The notes: a model not told the origin generated them from the sequence alone. 64,000 nt of DNA from Haemophilus parainfluenzae (GCF_003252725.1 NZ_QEPO01000001.1:124001-188000), one strand, 5' to 3'; counted from the stretch's first letter, positions 1-10,539 are shown. Made by a program: numbers and translations.

Positions 1-77
1 AATTGATCAAGAGGTGTGCTTTAGTGATAGAATCATCACAAAATTTTTGCTTATTTTGACCGCACTTTAGGAAAGTT

Positions 78-1196
78 ATGTTAGCCCAATCCTCTGTGAA
101 TGCCCCTTTTGCCCATTCTGTTTTACAATGGTATGAAAAGTTTGGGCGTAAAAATTTGCCTTGGCAACAAAATAAAACCCTTTATGGTGTTTGGCTTTCC
201 GAAGTGATGTTACAACAAACTCAAGTTTCCACAGTCATCCCTTATTTTGAGCGATTTATTAAAACCTTTCCTAATGTGACCGCACTTGCTAATGCGTCGC
301 AAGATGAAGTATTGCATTTATGGACGGGACTAGGTTATTACGCCCGTGCGAGAAATTTGCATAAAGCCGCTCAAACCATCAGAGATGAATATCAAGGCGA
401 ATTTCCAACGCAATTTGAGCAAGTTTGGGCATTAACAGGCGTGGGGCGATCGACGGCTGGCGCAATTTTATCTTCCGTACAAAATCAACCTTATCCAATT
501 TTAGATGGTAATGTAAAACGCGTTCTTTCTCGTTATTTTGCTGTTGAGGGTTGGCCTGGCGAAAAGAAAGTCGAAAATCAATTATGGCAGTTGAGTGAAC
601 AGGTTACACCAACCACGAGAGTCGCTGAATTTAATCAAGCGATGATGGATATCGGCTCGGCGATTTGCACTCGAACAAAACCTAAATGCGATCTTTGTCC
701 TCTAAATAATGATTGTTTAGCTAATAAACTCGAAAAGTGGACAGAATTCCCTGGAAAGAAACCGAAAAAATTGTTGCCAGAAAAACAAAGCTATTTTTTG
801 ATTTTATCTTATCAAGGGAAAGTCTGGCTAGAACAGCGCGAAAGCAAAGGCTTATGGGGCGGATTGTATTGTTTTCCTCAGTTTGATGATAAACAAACAT
901 TGCTGAATTATCTGAAAGAACAAGGGATTACCGAGTATCAAGAATGGGTAACTTTCCGTCATACGTTTAGTCATTTTCACTTAGATATTCATCCCATTTA
1001 TGTTGAAGTTGATCGAAAATCTGAAGAGAGCGCTCGTTCAGATTGGAAAAAATTGTCAGAAAAAGGAAAAGAATCTCAATCTGGTCTATTAAGTGCGGTC
1101 AAATATTGGTATGATCCAACGTCACCTGAACAGATCGGGTTAGCTCAGCCTGTGAAAAATTTATTAACGCAATTTGTAAGGAATTATTATGGCTAG
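78..1196 (+). CDS. mutY: A/G-specific adenine glycosylase MutY
   Basis: MutY removes adenine mispaired with 8-oxoguanine or guanine in base-excision repair. The helix-hairpin-helix [10 protein letters not shown] is at residues 119-128, followed by the catalytic Asp in ILDGN (about 143). Glu42 lies in SEVMLQQTQ. Four cysteines (197, 204, 207, 213) have the C-X6-C-X2-C-X5-C spacing of the [4Fe-4S] cluster. From about residue 230 there is the NUDIX-like domain that recognises 8-oxoG. The 372 residues fit the family. AGGAAAG sits 5 nt before the ATG. The 3' end overlaps yggX by 8 nt, so the two are co-translated. A USS lies just upstream (59-67). Confidence 0.97.
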   Translation: MLAQSSVNAPFAHSVLQWYEKFGRKNLPWQQNKTLYGVWLSEVMLQQTQVSTVIPYFERFIKTFPNVTALANASQDEVLHLWTGLGYYARARNLHKAAQTIRDEYQGEFPTQFEQVWALTGVGRSTAGAILSSVQNQPYPILDGNVKRVLSRYFAVEGWPGEKKVENQLWQLSEQVTPTTRVAEFNQAMMDIGSAICTRTKPKCDLCPLNNDCLANKLEKWTEFPGKKPKKLLPEKQSYFLILSYQGKVWLEQRESKGLWGGLYCFPQFDDKQTLLNYLKEQGITEYQEWVTFRHTFSHFHLDIHPIYVEVDRKSEESARSDWKKLSEKGKESQSGLLSAVKYWYDPTSPEQIGLAQPVKNLLTQFVRNYYG

Positions 1197-1461
1197 AACT
1201 GTTTTTTGCGAATATTTGAAACAAGATGCGGAAGGATTGGATTTTCAACTGTATCCCGGTGAATTAGGTAAACGTATTTTTAATTCAATTAGTAAACAAG
1301 CATGGGGTGAATGGATCAAAAAGCAAACCATGTTAGTGAACGAGAAAAAACTCAATATGATGAATGCCGAACATCGTAAATTATTAGAAGAAGAAATGGT
1401 GAATTTCTTATTTGAAGGCAAAGATGTGCATATTGAAGGTTACGTTCCCCCATCTAAATAA
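1189..1461 (+). CDS. yggX: Probable Fe(2+)-trafficking protein YggX
   Basis: This is a small cytosolic protein (90 aa) of the YggX family. The family is linked to iron traffic and protection of Fe-S clusters from oxidation. The N-terminal [10 protein letters not shown] with Cys7 and the ending EGYVPP are characteristic. AAGGA precedes the ATG and the start lies inside the end of mutY. The order mutY-yggX-mltC is the same as in E. coli. Its place beside the Fe-S enzyme MutY fits the proposed role, although the molecular mechanism of the family is not settled. Confidence 0.95.
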   Translation: MARTVFCEYLKQDAEGLDFQLYPGELGKRIFNSISKQAWGEWIKKQTMLVNEKKLNMMNAEHRKLLEEEMVNFLFEGKDVHIEGYVPPSK

Positions 1462-1470
1462 CAAAAGATT

Positions 1471-2550
1471 ATGAAAAAGTATTTATTATTGGCGCTACTT
1501 CCACTTTTATATGCTTGTAGCGACTCGCCAACCCATCGACGTGGCATTAATTATGACGAAGTGTTTTCAAAAGACACGCAAGGTTTAGATATTTTAACGG
1601 GTCAATTCTCCCATAATATCGATCGTATTTGGGGGGTAAATGAGCTTTTAGTGGCGAGTCGTAAAGACTACGTGAAATACACGGACTCTTTCTATACGCG
1701 TAGCCACGTAAGCTTTGACGAAGGTACAATTATTGTTGAAACTCAACAAGATCTTAATCGCTTACACAATGCGATTGTCCATACTTTATTGATGGGTTCC
1801 GATGCAAAAGGGATCGACTTATTTGCTTCTGGCGATGTGCCGATTAGTACTCGTCCTTTCTTATTAGGTCAGGTTGTGGATAACAATGGTCAGCAAATTG
1901 CTAACCAAGTGATTGCAAGTAACTTTGCGACTTATTTAATCCAAAATAAATTACAAACTCGCCGCTTACAAAATGGTAACACTGTGCAATTTGTGGTGAT
2001 CTCAATGATTGCAAACCACGTTGAAGTGCGTGCACAAAAATATATTCCATTAGTTCGTAAAGCTGCAGAACGCTATGGTATTGATGAAAGCTTGATTTTA
2101 GGTATTATGCAAACAGAATCTAGCTTCAACCCGTATGCGATCAGTTATGCGAATGCAATCGGCTTAATGCAAGTGGTACCAAGCACAGCAGGTCGTGATG
2201 TATTTGCGATGAAAGGTAAAGGTGGACAACCATCTGCACGTTACCTTTATGATCCAGCAAATAACATTGATGCGGGTGTCTCTTACTTATGGATTCTGCA
2301 AAATCAATATTTAGATGGTATTACTAATCCTACCTCTAAACGTTTTGCAATGATTTCTGCCTACAATAGTGGTGCAGGTGCAGTGTTACGCGTATTCGAT
2401 GAGGATAAAGATGAGGCGATCTATAAGATCAACCAGATGTATCCAGAACAAGTGTATCGTATCTTAACGACTGCACACCCATCCTCACAAGCAAGAAACT
2501 ACTTGTTGAAAGTGGATGCGGCGCAGAAGAAATTCCGCGTAAGACGATAA
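1471..2550 (+). CDS. mltC: Membrane-bound lytic murein transglycosylase C
   Basis: MltC is an outer-membrane lipoprotein that cleaves the MurNAc-GlcNAc bond of peptidoglycan and forms 1,6-anhydro ends. The signal peptide ends in the lipobox LLYAC (Cys16). An N-terminal MltC-specific domain is followed by a C-terminal SLT domain with the catalytic Glu in [11 protein letters not shown] (about residue 210), then [11 protein letters not shown] and the AYNSG motif. The 359 residues match MltC. The start is 9 nt after yggX stops, so it is the third gene of the mutY operon. A strong hairpin terminator follows. Confidence 0.96.
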   Translation: MKKYLLLALLPLLYACSDSPTHRRGINYDEVFSKDTQGLDILTGQFSHNIDRIWGVNELLVASRKDYVKYTDSFYTRSHVSFDEGTIIVETQQDLNRLHNAIVHTLLMGSDAKGIDLFASGDVPISTRPFLLGQVVDNNGQQIANQVIASNFATYLIQNKLQTRRLQNGNTVQFVVISMIANHVEVRAQKYIPLVRKAAERYGIDESLILGIMQTESSFNPYAISYANAIGLMQVVPSTAGRDVFAMKGKGGQPSARYLYDPANNIDAGVSYLWILQNQYLDGITNPTSKRFAMISAYNSGAGAVLRVFDEDKDEAIYKINQMYPEQVYRILTTAHPSSQARNYLLKVDAAQKKFRVRR

Positions 2551-2567
2551 TTTCTACGATGAAATAC

Positions 2568-2600
2568 AATGCCCGAAAGAAATTTCGGGCATTATTTTTT
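2568..2600 (+). terminator. Rho-independent terminator after mltC
   Basis: AATGCCCGAAA and TTTCGGGCATT form an 11-bp stem with a short A-rich loop, followed by a T-rich run. It closes the mutY-yggX-mltC operon. Confidence 0.9.
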
Positions 2601-2713
2601 GAGAAAGTGCGGTTATTTTTGATTGAGTTTTACAAAATACGTTCTTTTTATAGTCGTTTTGGTTATTAACCACTCAAACACACCAACTTTTTTACTTTTT
2701 TTGAATTTAATTG

Positions 2714-2742
2714 TTGACCGATACCCGAAAAAATAGTTTAAT
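2714..2742 (+). promoter_or_regulatory. Promoter of the tRNA-Phe/tRNA-Asn pair
   Basis: The -35 TTGACC (2714-2719) and the -10 TTTAAT (2737-2742) are separated by exactly 17 bp. A GC-rich discriminator (CGCTCCG) follows, as in stable-RNA promoters under stringent control. Transcription would start near 2749, about 30 nt before the mature tRNA-Phe. Confidence 0.75.
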
Positions 2743-2778
2743 ACGCTCCGTTGTCAGGCAGTAGCCAATAACGATAAC

Positions 2779-2854
2779 GCCTCGATAGCTCAGTCGGTAG
2801 AGCAGGGGATTGAAAATCCCCGTGTCGGTGGTTCGATTCCGCCTCGAGGCACCA
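2779..2854 (+). tRNA. tRNA-Phe (anticodon GAA)
   Basis: This is a 76-nt cloverleaf. The acceptor stem GCCTCGA pairs with TCGAGGC, the anticodon loop is TTGAAAA, the T loop is TTCGATT, and an encoded 3' ACCA is present. It is followed after 2 nt by tRNA-Asn, so both come from one transcript. Confidence 0.98.
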
Positions 2855-2856
2855 TT

Positions 2857-2932
2857 TCCTCCTTAGTTCAGTCGGTAGAACGGTGGACTGTTAATCCATA
2901 TGTCGCAGGTTCGAGTCCCGCAGGAGGAGCCA
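2857..2932 (+). tRNA. tRNA-Asn (anticodon GTT)
   Basis: This is a 76-nt cloverleaf. The acceptor TCCTCCT pairs with AGGAGGA, the anticodon loop is CTGTTAA, and the 3' end is GCCA. It is the second gene of a two-tRNA transcript. Confidence 0.98.
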
Positions 2933-2943
2933 AATTCTAAGAA

Positions 2944-2970
2944 GCCGCTAAAGTAATTTAGCGGCTTTTT
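2944..2970 (+). terminator. Terminator of the tRNA pair
   Basis: GCCGCTAAA and TTTAGCGGC form a perfect 9-bp stem with a 4-nt loop (GTAA), followed by TTTTT. It lies 11 nt after tRNA-Asn. Confidence 0.93.
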
Positions 2971-3084
2971 GCTTTTTAGAATTCAGCATTATTCTGTTGT
3001 TTTCCTCTCTTTAAAATTTGCTCAAATTTCTCACCGCAGTTTTTTGATCTAGATAAATATTTATGTAAAAAAGTCACATAAAAT

Positions 3085-3146
3085 TGTTAGCAAGATCACA
3101 CTTTATTATTTTGTACTTTGCGATCACCCTCTAACGTTATCATAAT
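3085..3146 (+). promoter_or_regulatory. CRP-dependent promoter of sdaC-sdaA
   Basis: TGTTA-N6-TCACA at 3085-3100 matches the CRP consensus TGTGA-N6-TCACA with one mismatch. Downstream, TTGCGA (3118-3123) and CATAAT (3141-3146) stand 17 bp apart, giving a start near 3153. The CRP centre is then about 61 bp upstream, the usual class I position. Control of serine catabolism by cAMP-CRP fits the pathway. The rest of the gap between the tRNA terminator and sdaC holds the two repeats listed separately. Confidence 0.65.
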
Positions 3147-3214
3147 GCCACCATTAATTTAATGAATGAATATTCATTGGATAAAGATTTTATAATTTAA
3201 CTTTAGAGGGTGAT
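3123..3214. repeat. 12-bp inverted repeat flanking the sdaC leader
   Basis: ATCACCCTCTAA (3123-3134) and its exact complement TTAGAGGGTGAT (3203-3214) are 68 bp apart. The left arm lies in the promoter spacer. The right arm contains the AGAGGG ribosome-binding site of sdaC and ends 2 nt before the ATG. Confidence 0.85.
3165..3178. promoter_or_regulatory. 14-bp palindrome in the sdaC leader
   Basis: AATGAATATTCATT is a perfect palindrome just downstream of the predicted transcription start. It differs only in the central two bases from the palindrome upstream of acrR (49965-49978). It may be an operator; no regulator is known from the sequence. Confidence 0.5.
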
Positions 3215-3216
3215 TT

Positions 3217-4455
3217 ATGAGCACTAAAACTAATAAAAAATGGAATAAATTTGATACAGCTTGGGTATTAAATTTATTTGGTACTGCGGTGGGCGCAGGG
3301 GTATTATTTTTACCAATCAATGCAGGGATGGGCGGTTTCTGGCCATTGGTTGTGATGGCGATTTTAGTCGGACCGATGACATATTTTGCGCATCGTGGTT
3401 TGGCTTATTTCGTGTTGTCTTCTTCTAAACCAGGCAGTGATATTACCGAAGTGGTAGAAGAGCATTTTGGTGCGACAGCGGGGAAATTAATTACCTTATT
3501 GTACTTCTTTGCGATCTTTCCAATTTTATTGATTTATGGAAACGGGATCACCAATACCATTGATTCCTTCATTGTTAACCAATTAGGCATGGCTTCACCA
3601 AATCGTGTCATTCTTTCTTTTGTATTGATTGCGATCTTGATTTCGGTAATGTTATTCAGTGAAAAAGTAATGTTGAAAATCACTGAATTATTAGTTTATC
3701 CATTGGTATTGATTCTCTTTGCATTATCAATCTATCTCATTCCTCAATGGAATGCATCAATGCTTTATGAGCTTCCTACAGCGAGTGGTTTTGTGACGAC
3801 ATTGTGGTTAACTATTCCAGTGTTGGTATTCTCTTTTAACCATTCTCCGGCAATTTCTTCTTTCACACTTTCTCAACAACGTGAATATAAAGATTTTGAT
3901 AAAACGGAATATCACATTGGTCATACAGAAAAAGGCACTTCAACCGTATTACTTTTCTTCGTGATGTTCTTTGTGTTTAGTTGTGTATTAACTTTAACAC
4001 CGGCAGAGTTATTAGAGGCAAAAGCACAAAATATCAGTATCTTGTCGTATCTTGCGAACAAATTTGATAATCCATACATTTCTTATTTTGCACCATTAGT
4101 GGCTTTCTTAGCGATTACGAGTTCATTCTTTGGCCATTATTTAGGGGCTCGTGAAGGTTTAGAAGGTTTATACCTCAAAATGAAAGGTGAAAGTGTAAAT
4201 CGTAAAAAATTAAATTACGGTACCGCAGTATTCTTCTTACTCACTTTATGGGGCGTAGCAATCATTAACCCAAGTATTTTAGGCTTAATTGAATCCCTTG
4301 GCGGCCCAATCATTGCGATGATCCTTTTCATTATGCCTATGTATGCGATTCGCAATGTTCCAGCAATGAAACGCTATCAAGGTCGTTTTAGCAATGTATT
4401 TGTTACAGTTATGGGATTAATTGCTATCTCCGCGGTCGTATATGGATTATTATAA
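3217..4455 (+). CDS. sdaC: Serine transporter, HAAAP family (SdaC-like)
   Basis: This 412-residue inner-membrane permease belongs to the hydroxy/aromatic amino acid permease family. It has about eleven hydrophobic segments and the early family signature [16 protein letters not shown] near residue 22. It lies 35 nt upstream of the L-serine dehydratase gene in the same direction, which supports proton-coupled serine import feeding deamination. The start follows AGAGGG with good spacing. The assignment as serine rather than threonine carrier rests on homology and on the neighbour. Confidence 0.92.
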   Translation: MSTKTNKKWNKFDTAWVLNLFGTAVGAGVLFLPINAGMGGFWPLVVMAILVGPMTYFAHRGLAYFVLSSSKPGSDITEVVEEHFGATAGKLITLLYFFAIFPILLIYGNGITNTIDSFIVNQLGMASPNRVILSFVLIAILISVMLFSEKVMLKITELLVYPLVLILFALSIYLIPQWNASMLYELPTASGFVTTLWLTIPVLVFSFNHSPAISSFTLSQQREYKDFDKTEYHIGHTEKGTSTVLLFFVMFFVFSCVLTLTPAELLEAKAQNISILSYLANKFDNPYISYFAPLVAFLAITSSFFGHYLGAREGLEGLYLKMKGESVNRKKLNYGTAVFFLLTLWGVAIINPSILGLIESLGGPIIAMILFIMPMYAIRNVPAMKRYQGRFSNVFVTVMGLIAISAVVYGLL

Positions 4456-4490
4456 GCGACTTTTTAGTTTAGCTTAGGATTTAAAATAAT

Positions 4491-5861
4491 ATGATTAGTG
4501 TATTTGATATGTTTAAAGTGGGAGTTGGGCCATCCAGCTCCCATACTGTCGGCCCAATGAAAGCAGGCAAGCAGTTTATTGACGATTTAATCGAGCAAGG
4601 TAAATTTGATGCCGTTGCAACCTTGCACGTTGATGTGTATGGCTCTCTCTCAATGACGGGACATGGTCATAATACAGATATTGCGATCATTATGGGATTG
4701 GCCGGTTATCTACCGCATGATGTGGATATTGATTTAATCCCAACCTTTATCGAACAGGTTAAACAAACTAAAAAACTGTCGATTGCACAGGGCAAAAAAA
4801 ACGTTAATTTCGATTGGGATGCCAATATGGTATTCCATAATTCCTTTTTATCATTGCATGAAAACGGTATGACCATTACTGCATTAGATGCTGATCGTAA
4901 AGTGCTCTACCGCCAAACCTATTACTCTATCGGTGGTGGCTTTATCGTGGATGAAGCACATTTTGGTCAAGAGGAAGAAAATCCAGTGACTGTGCCGTAT
5001 CCTTATCAACATGCTGAAGATATTTTGAAACATTGTCAGGAGAGTGGCTTAATGCTCTCAACAGTGATGATGAAAAATGAATTAGCATTACGCGATAAAA
5101 AAGAGGTTGAAGCACATTTACAGAATGTTTGGAAAACCATGAAAGATTGTATTGAACATGGTATAAAAACAGAAGGGGTGTTACCTGGGCCATTAAAAGT
5201 TGCCCGTCGTGCGCCATCACTTTATCGTCTCTTGGAGGCGAATAGCGGCCGTTTAGCCCATGACCCAATGTATGTGATCGACTGGGTGAATATGTTTGCC
5301 CTTGCGGTAAATGAAGAGAATGCGGCAGGTGGTCGCGTCGTAACAGCACCAACTAATGGTGCGTGTGGTATTGTGCCGGCGGTACTTTCTTATTATGAAA
5401 AATTTGTTGCACCTTTAACGCCAGAAGTCATTGAACGATACCTATTGGCTGCCGGTATGATAGGTTCCCTTTATAAGATGAATGCATCTATTTCGGGGGC
5501 TGAAGTCGGTTGCCAAGGTGAAGTGGGCGTGGCATGTTCAATGGCTGCCGCAGGTTTAACTGAGATCTTAGGTGGTACACCAGTACAAGTGTGTATCGCA
5601 GCTGAAATTGCGATGGAACATAACTTGGGCTTAACTTGCGACCCGGTTGGTGGCCAAGTGCAAGTACCTTGTATTGAACGTAACGCGATTGCTTCGGTGA
5701 AAGCGATTAACGCTAGCCGTATGGCATTACGCCGAACCACTAATCCTCGCGTAACCTTGGATAAAGTGATCGAAACCATGTATGAAACAGGTAAAGACAT
5801 GAATGCCAAATATCGCGAAACATCGAAAGGTGGCTTAGCGGTAAAAGTAGTGTGTTCTTAA
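4491..5861 (+). CDS. sdaA: L-serine ammonia-lyase (L-serine dehydratase)
   Basis: This cytosolic enzyme converts L-serine to pyruvate and ammonia with an oxygen-labile [4Fe-4S] cluster instead of PLP. It is the single-chain form (456 aa), with the N-terminal beta domain opening [19 protein letters not shown] and the C-terminal catalytic alpha domain. Likely cluster cysteines lie in [17 protein letters not shown] and QVPCIERN, all typical of SdaA/SdaB. It shares the CRP-type promoter upstream of sdaC. A hairpin terminator follows at once. Confidence 0.96.
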   Translation: MISVFDMFKVGVGPSSSHTVGPMKAGKQFIDDLIEQGKFDAVATLHVDVYGSLSMTGHGHNTDIAIIMGLAGYLPHDVDIDLIPTFIEQVKQTKKLSIAQGKKNVNFDWDANMVFHNSFLSLHENGMTITALDADRKVLYRQTYYSIGGGFIVDEAHFGQEEENPVTVPYPYQHAEDILKHCQESGLMLSTVMMKNELALRDKKEVEAHLQNVWKTMKDCIEHGIKTEGVLPGPLKVARRAPSLYRLLEANSGRLAHDPMYVIDWVNMFALAVNEENAAGGRVVTAPTNGACGIVPAVLSYYEKFVAPLTPEVIERYLLAAGMIGSLYKMNASISGAEVGCQGEVGVACSMAAAGLTEILGGTPVQVCIAAEIAMEHNLGLTCDPVGGQVQVPCIERNAIASVKAINASRMALRRTTNPRVTLDKVIETMYETGKDMNAKYRETSKGGLAVKVVCS

Positions 5862-5876
5862 GAGCTAATTGATAAT

Positions 5877-5908
5877 AAAAGAGCGGTCATTTTTGACCGC
5901 TCTTTTTT
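5877..5908 (+). terminator. Terminator after sdaA (possibly bidirectional)
   Basis: AAAAGAGCGGTCA and TGACCGCTCTTTT form a 13-bp stem with a TTTT loop, flanked by A and T runs, so it can serve sdaA and the convergent gene. The arms read AAGAGCGGT, one base away from the uptake signal. Confidence 0.9.
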
Positions 5909-6998
5909 ATTTCCCTTTCACGTCAATAATAATCACTTCAGACTGAGAACCTAAGCGCATTGGAATGCCCCAGAAGCCATAACCTGAAGTGACAAAAACA
6001 TGTGGATTGCCAATTTTTTCATGACCATAATCCAAACGATACATCATTTTTGTGATCAAACTCGCGGGGAATACTTGCCCTTTATGCGCATGCCCAGAAA
6101 CTTGAATATCAAGCGGGAGTGAAGCATGTTTTTCGATATCTGTTGGACGGTGATCCAATAGAATGATCGGTAAGTCAGTATTCACTTGTTTTAATAACGT
6201 CTCGGTACTTGGTCTATCGTGAGCAAGATTGTCATTTCGTCCAATCAGTACCAATTCATTATTTAATGTTAATGTTTCATCTCTTAACACGGTAATACCC
6301 GCTTTGCGAATTTCTTGATCAATTCGATCTTGGTCACCGAATAAGTCATGATTGCCGAGTGTGGCATAAACGCCCATTGGGGCTTTGAGTTTCGCTAAAT
6401 GGGGTTGCATTTTTTCGGCTAAATAAGCGTTGACGTTATCATCCATAATATCGCCAGGCAGTAAAATGATATCGACCTTTTCCTGCTGCATAATATCAGC
6501 CAATTTATCCAATTCTTTCCCGCCAAATAATTTGCCTAAGTGGAGATCGCTTGCCATGCCAATTCGCAATGGTTTAATCGGTTTATCTAGCGTAATTTCA
6601 TAATGAATAACACGGGTGACATAGGCGTTATACACACTTAAGGCAGTGATACCAATAAATAAAACGGGATAAGCAATACGCAAAGTGCGGTCGATTTTTG
6701 CGATGGATTTGGATTTTCGGAAAAGGAAGTGAATACATCCCACAGCAATGCTCGCAAAGGCTGAAAAAAGAAGCAGCGCGAGCACTAAAGCAATAAGTCG
6801 AAATACCGTAAAAAGCTTTAAAAAATGACAAATAACTAAGGCATTAGGAAGCAAAAAACTGGTAAAAGTGATAGTTCGTCTTGCCCTTTGAGAGAGTGGT
6901 TTGTTCAGCCACCAAATCAGCGTTTTATTAAAAATATAAATCAGCAGTTGTAACAAAATAATGGCTGCCGTAAATATAAAGTAATAACGAGTTTCCAT
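5907..6998 (-). CDS. Membrane-anchored calcineurin-like metallophosphoesterase (YkuE-like)
   Basis: Four hydrophobic segments at the N terminus (about residues 5-140) anchor a C-terminal phosphoesterase domain. That domain has the metal-binding motifs in order: MASDLHLG, PGDIMDD, LGNHD, LLDHRP and SGHAHKGQ. The family hydrolyses phosphoesters with two metal ions; the substrate here is unknown. I place the start at the ATG at 6998, which has AGGA upstream, rather than at a TTG two codons earlier. It is convergent with sdaA and shares its terminator. Confidence 0.88.
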   Translation of the reverse strand: METRYYFIFTAAIILLQLLIYIFNKTLIWWLNKPLSQRARRTITFTSFLLPNALVICHFLKLFTVFRLIALVLALLLFSAFASIAVGCIHFLFRKSKSIAKIDRTLRIAYPVLFIGITALSVYNAYVTRVIHYEITLDKPIKPLRIGMASDLHLGKLFGGKELDKLADIMQQEKVDIILLPGDIMDDNVNAYLAEKMQPHLAKLKAPMGVYATLGNHDLFGDQDRIDQEIRKAGITVLRDETLTLNNELVLIGRNDNLAHDRPSTETLLKQVNTDLPIILLDHRPTDIEKHASLPLDIQVSGHAHKGQVFPASLITKMMYRLDYGHEKIGNPHVFVTSGYGFWGIPMRLGSQSEVIIIDVKGK

Positions 6999-7133
6999 CT
7001 GCAATTCCTAAATAAAAGTGCGGTCGTTTTTGACCCGGTTTTGAAGTGTGGAATAATAAATTTCTCTGTTCCCAAAGGCAAATTTTTTCGCTAAAATGCG
7101 GCTCGTTTTAGTTAATTCAAGAAGGAAAATCCA

Positions 7134-7463
7134 ATGTTCGGAAAAGGCGGTTTAGGCGGCTTAATGAAACAAGCCCAACAAATGCAAGAAAAAATGCAAA
7201 AAATGCAGGAAGAAATTGCCCAATTAGAAGTAACTGGCGAAAGCGGTGCAGGTTTAGTAAAAATCACGATTAATGGTGCGCACAACTGTCGTCGTATTGA
7301 GATCGATCCTTCTTTAATGGAAGACGACAAAGAAATGTTGGAAGATTTAATTGCTGCCGCATTCAACGATGCTGTCCGTCGTGCAGAAGAATTACAAAAA
7401 GAAAAAATGGCTTCTGTAACCGCAGGCATGCCATTGCCGCCAGGAATGAAACTTCCATTTTAA
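7134..7463 (+). CDS. ebfC: Nucleoid-associated protein EbfC/YbaB
   Basis: This small DNA-binding protein (109 aa) forms a tweezer-like dimer and compacts or marks DNA. The N terminus has the glycine-rich [18 protein letters not shown] followed by a heptad-like helix. The middle contains the typical [16 protein letters not shown], and the end is [20 protein letters not shown] precedes the ATG. As in E. coli, recR follows directly, so a link to recombination is often proposed but remains unproven. Confidence 0.96.
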   Translation: MFGKGGLGGLMKQAQQMQEKMQKMQEEIAQLEVTGESGAGLVKITINGAHNCRRIEIDPSLMEDDKEMLEDLIAAAFNDAVRRAEELQKEKMASVTAGMPLPPGMKLPF

Positions 7464-7524
7464 TTCATCGGGTGTGTGTGTTTATCGATTCACACACCAT
7501 CCATTTTCTCCCATCATAAATACT

Positions 7525-8127
7525 ATGCAAAGCAGTCCACTTTTAGAACATCTTATTGAAAATCTTCGTTGCTTGCCGGGTGTCGGCCCGAAATCAGCGC
7601 AGCGTATGGCTTATCATCTTTTACAGCGCAACCGTAGCGGTGGGATGAACTTAGCACGCGCGTTAACGGAAGCAATGTCTAAAATTGGGCATTGTTCACA
7701 GTGTCGTGATTTTACCGAAGAGGAAACGTGCAATATTTGTAACAATCCTCGTCGCCAAAATTCAGGTTTGCTTTGCGTGGTGGAAATGCCGGCAGACATT
7801 CAGGCCATTGAGCAAACAGGACAATTTTCTGGGCGTTATTTTGTCTTAATGGGGCATTTATCGCCTTTAGATGGTATTGGTCCAAAAGAGATTGGTTTAG
7901 ATTTATTGCAAAAACGTCTGGTAGAAGAATCTTTCCACGAAGTGATTTTAGCCACGAACCCAACGGTAGAAGGCGACGCCACAGCTAATTATATTGCTGA
8001 AATTTGCCATCAACATAATATTAAAGTGAGTCGTATTGCTCACGGGATCCCTGTCGGTGGGGAATTAGAAACCGTGGATGGCACGACCTTAACCCACTCT
8101 TTCTTAGGTCGTCGTCAGATCGACTAA
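7525..8127 (+). CDS. recR: Recombination mediator protein RecR
   Basis: RecR works with RecO, and sometimes RecF, to load RecA on SSB-coated gaps. The 200-residue form starts at the ATG at 7525 ([10 protein letters not shown]). A longer frame begins at a GTG at 7474, but the family length and the usual N terminus favour 7525. The helix-hairpin-helix [18 protein letters not shown] is followed by the zinc finger (CSQC and CNIC) and a Toprim domain ([23 protein letters not shown]). There is little ribosome-binding sequence upstream, so it may be translated together with ebfC. Confidence 0.96.
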   Translation: MQSSPLLEHLIENLRCLPGVGPKSAQRMAYHLLQRNRSGGMNLARALTEAMSKIGHCSQCRDFTEEETCNICNNPRRQNSGLLCVVEMPADIQAIEQTGQFSGRYFVLMGHLSPLDGIGPKEIGLDLLQKRLVEESFHEVILATNPTVEGDATANYIAEICHQHNIKVSRIAHGIPVGGELETVDGTTLTHSFLGRRQID

Positions 8128-8131
8128 TTTT

Positions 8132-10075
8132 ATGCGCCTGTTTATTGCCGAGAAACCCAGTCTTGGGCGAGCGATTGCCGATGTATTGCCAAAACCTCAT
8201 CAACGGGGTGATGGTTTTATTAAATGCGGCAATGATGATGTGGTGACTTGGTGCGTGGGGCATTTGCTCGAACAAGCAGAACCGGATGCCTACGATCCTA
8301 AATTCAAACAATGGCGTTTAGAACATTTACCTATCATTCCTGAAAAATGGATTTTGTTACCGCGAAAGGAAGTCAAAAAACAACTTTCCGTGGTAGAAAA
8401 ACTGATTCATCAAGCCGATGTTTTAGTTAACGCAGGTGACCCGGATAGAGAAGGGCAGTTGCTGGTGGATGAAGTGTTTAGCTATGTCAATTTATCAGCG
8501 GAAAAACGTGATGGGATTTTGCGTTGTTTGATTAGCGATCTTAACCCAAGTGCGGTCGAAAAAGCGGTACAAAAACTCCAACCTAATCGTCATTTTATTC
8601 CATTGGCTACCTCTGCACTGGCGCGTGCGCGTGCGGACTGGCTGTACGGCATTAATATGACTCGTGCTTATACCATTCGCGGTCGCCAAGCGGGTTATGA
8701 TGGCGTGCTTTCCGTTGGGCGAGTGCAAACCCCCGTATTAGGCTTGATTGTTCGCCGTGATTTGGAAATTGAAAATTTCCAACCCAAAGATTTCTATGAA
8801 GTGTTGGCATGGGTGAAAGACGAAAAAACGTCTGAAAATCCGACCGCACTTTTTTCGGCACTTTGGCAACCGAGTAAGGCTTGTGAAGATTACCAAGATG
8901 AAGATGGTCGTGTACTATCTTTAGGCTTAGCCGAAAATGTGGTGAAACGCATTACTGATCAACCTGCCGAAGTGACCGAATATGTAGATAAGCGAGAAAA
9001 AGAAACGGCGCCTTTACCTTATTCCTTGTCAGCATTGCAGATTGATGCGGCAAAACGGTTTGGCATGTCAGCGCAAAGCGTGTTGGATACCTGTCAACGT
9101 TTATATGAAACCCATCGTTTGATTACTTATCCACGTTCTGATTGTCGCTATTTGCCGGAAGAGCATTTTGCTGAACGACATAAAGTGATGAATGCGATTT
9201 CACAGCATTGTCAGACTTATCAAACCTTGCCATCGGTGGTGGATAGCGAGCAGCGCAATCGTTGCTGGAATGATAAAAAAGTGGAAGCGCACCATGCAAT
9301 TATTCCGACAGCTAACATGCGCTCGATCAATTTAAGTATTGATGAACAACGTATTTATGAATTGATTGCACGCCAGTATTTATTACAATTCTGTCCAGAT
9401 GCGGAATATCGTAAAAGTAAAATTACCTTAAGTATTGCAGGTGGTACTTTTGTGGCTCAAGCGCGCAACTTGCAAACCGCAGGTTGGAAAGAATTGCTTG
9501 GTAAAGAAGATGAAGATGAAAATCAAGAGCCGCTATTGCCGATCGTGAAGAAAGGACAGATCCTTTACTGTGAAAGAGGCGAAGTGGTGAGCAAAAAAAC
9601 GCAACCGCCAAAACCATTTACTGATGCGACGTTGCTTTCCGCCATGACAGGCATTGCGCGCTTTGTGCAAAATAAAGAATTGAAAAAAATTCTGCGTGAA
9701 ACAGATGGACTTGGCACAGAAGCCACCCGAGCGGGCATTATTGAATTGCTGTTTAAACGCGGTTTTTTGACGAAAAAAGGACGCAATATTCACAGCACAG
9801 AAACGGGGCGGATCCTCATTTCAGCGTTACCAGATATTGCCACACAACCTGATATGACGGCACATTGGGAAGCGCAGTTAACGGATATCAGCCAAAAACA
9901 GGCGAGTTATCAGCAATTTATGTTTACGCTTAATCAAATGTTGCCAGATTTAGTGCGCTTTGTGGATTTCACTGCATTACGTCGTTTAAGTCAGATTTCA
10001 AAAGGTTTAAATGCGACATCCGTTAAACGAAAAAGAGCGGTCAAAAAATCGGAAGATTTAAACGCTGAAAATTGA
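8132..10075 (+). CDS. topB: DNA topoisomerase III
   Basis: This type IA topoisomerase passes single strands and decatenates DNA. The Toprim domain opens with [15 protein letters not shown] and carries [14 protein letters not shown]. The catalytic tyrosine lies in [14 protein letters not shown] (about residue 330). The 647 residues match E. coli TopB, and the C-terminal tail is basic and ends the fold without zinc fingers. It starts only 4 nt after recR with no clear ribosome-binding site, so translational coupling is likely. The order ebfC-recR-topB-secG is that of Haemophilus. Confidence 0.96.
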   Translation: MRLFIAEKPSLGRAIADVLPKPHQRGDGFIKCGNDDVVTWCVGHLLEQAEPDAYDPKFKQWRLEHLPIIPEKWILLPRKEVKKQLSVVEKLIHQADVLVNAGDPDREGQLLVDEVFSYVNLSAEKRDGILRCLISDLNPSAVEKAVQKLQPNRHFIPLATSALARARADWLYGINMTRAYTIRGRQAGYDGVLSVGRVQTPVLGLIVRRDLEIENFQPKDFYEVLAWVKDEKTSENPTALFSALWQPSKACEDYQDEDGRVLSLGLAENVVKRITDQPAEVTEYVDKREKETAPLPYSLSALQIDAAKRFGMSAQSVLDTCQRLYETHRLITYPRSDCRYLPEEHFAERHKVMNAISQHCQTYQTLPSVVDSEQRNRCWNDKKVEAHHAIIPTANMRSINLSIDEQRIYELIARQYLLQFCPDAEYRKSKITLSIAGGTFVAQARNLQTAGWKELLGKEDEDENQEPLLPIVKKGQILYCERGEVVSKKTQPPKPFTDATLLSAMTGIARFVQNKELKKILRETDGLGTEATRAGIIELLFKRGFLTKKGRNIHSTETGRILISALPDIATQPDMTAHWEAQLTDISQKQASYQQFMFTLNQMLPDLVRFVDFTALRRLSQISKGLNATSVKRKRAVKKSEDLNAEN

Positions 10076-10191
10076 TTAAACTTAATACAATTAAGTAAAA
10101 AAAATGGGAAAGCGCTTGCGAAAAGCATGAATTTTATATAACATTTGCTCCCAGTTTTCTTGCGAAATCGCAATTTAGAGAAGAAAGAATA

Positions 10192-10539
10192 ATGTACAAT
10201 ATTTTATTATTTATTTATGTATTAGTTTGTATCGCCTTAATCGGCTTTATCCTTGTTCAACAAGGTAAAGGTGCGAACGCAGGTGCGTCATTTGGCGGCG
10301 GTGCATCAGGTACCATGTTTGGTTCTGCAGGTGCAGGTAACTTCTTAACCCGTACCAGCGCAATCTTAGCAACTGGCTTTTTTGTGATTGCTTTAGTGTT
10401 GGGTAATATCAACTCTCACCGTGGTAACGTACAAAAAGGTTCATTTGACGATTTATCTCAAACTGCTGAACAAGTTCAACAACAGCAACAACAAGCTGCT
10501 CCAGCAGTTGAAAACAAAAATAACGATATTCCGCAATAA
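10192..10539 (+). CDS. secG: Protein translocase subunit SecG
   Basis: SecG is the small subunit of the SecYEG channel and helps SecA-driven export. It has two transmembrane helices (about residues 3-22 and 52-73) joined by the glycine/alanine-rich loop GAGASFGGGASGTMFGSAG, then a hydrophilic tail with a glutamine run. AGAGAAGAAAG precedes the ATG. The 115 residues fit the family. tRNA-Leu lies 20 nt downstream with no terminator between, as in E. coli, so the two may be co-transcribed. Confidence 0.97.
   Translation: MYNILLFIYVLVCIALIGFILVQQGKGANAGASFGGGASGTMFGSAGAGNFLTRTSAILATGFFVIALVLGNINSHRGNVQKGSFDDLSQTAEQVQQQQQQAAPAVENKNNDIPQ

Noticed and set aside
4942..5352. Open frame antisense to sdaA
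   Set aside because: It is a shadow of the sdaA codons, with no start context or protein features. The same applies to the long antisense frames in leuC, metH and acrB.
10160..10173. TTGCGA-AA-TCGCAA palindrome upstream of secG as a CRP-S site
   Set aside because: The half sites match, but the spacer is 2 bp instead of 6, so it cannot be a CRP-S site. It may be a chance hairpin.
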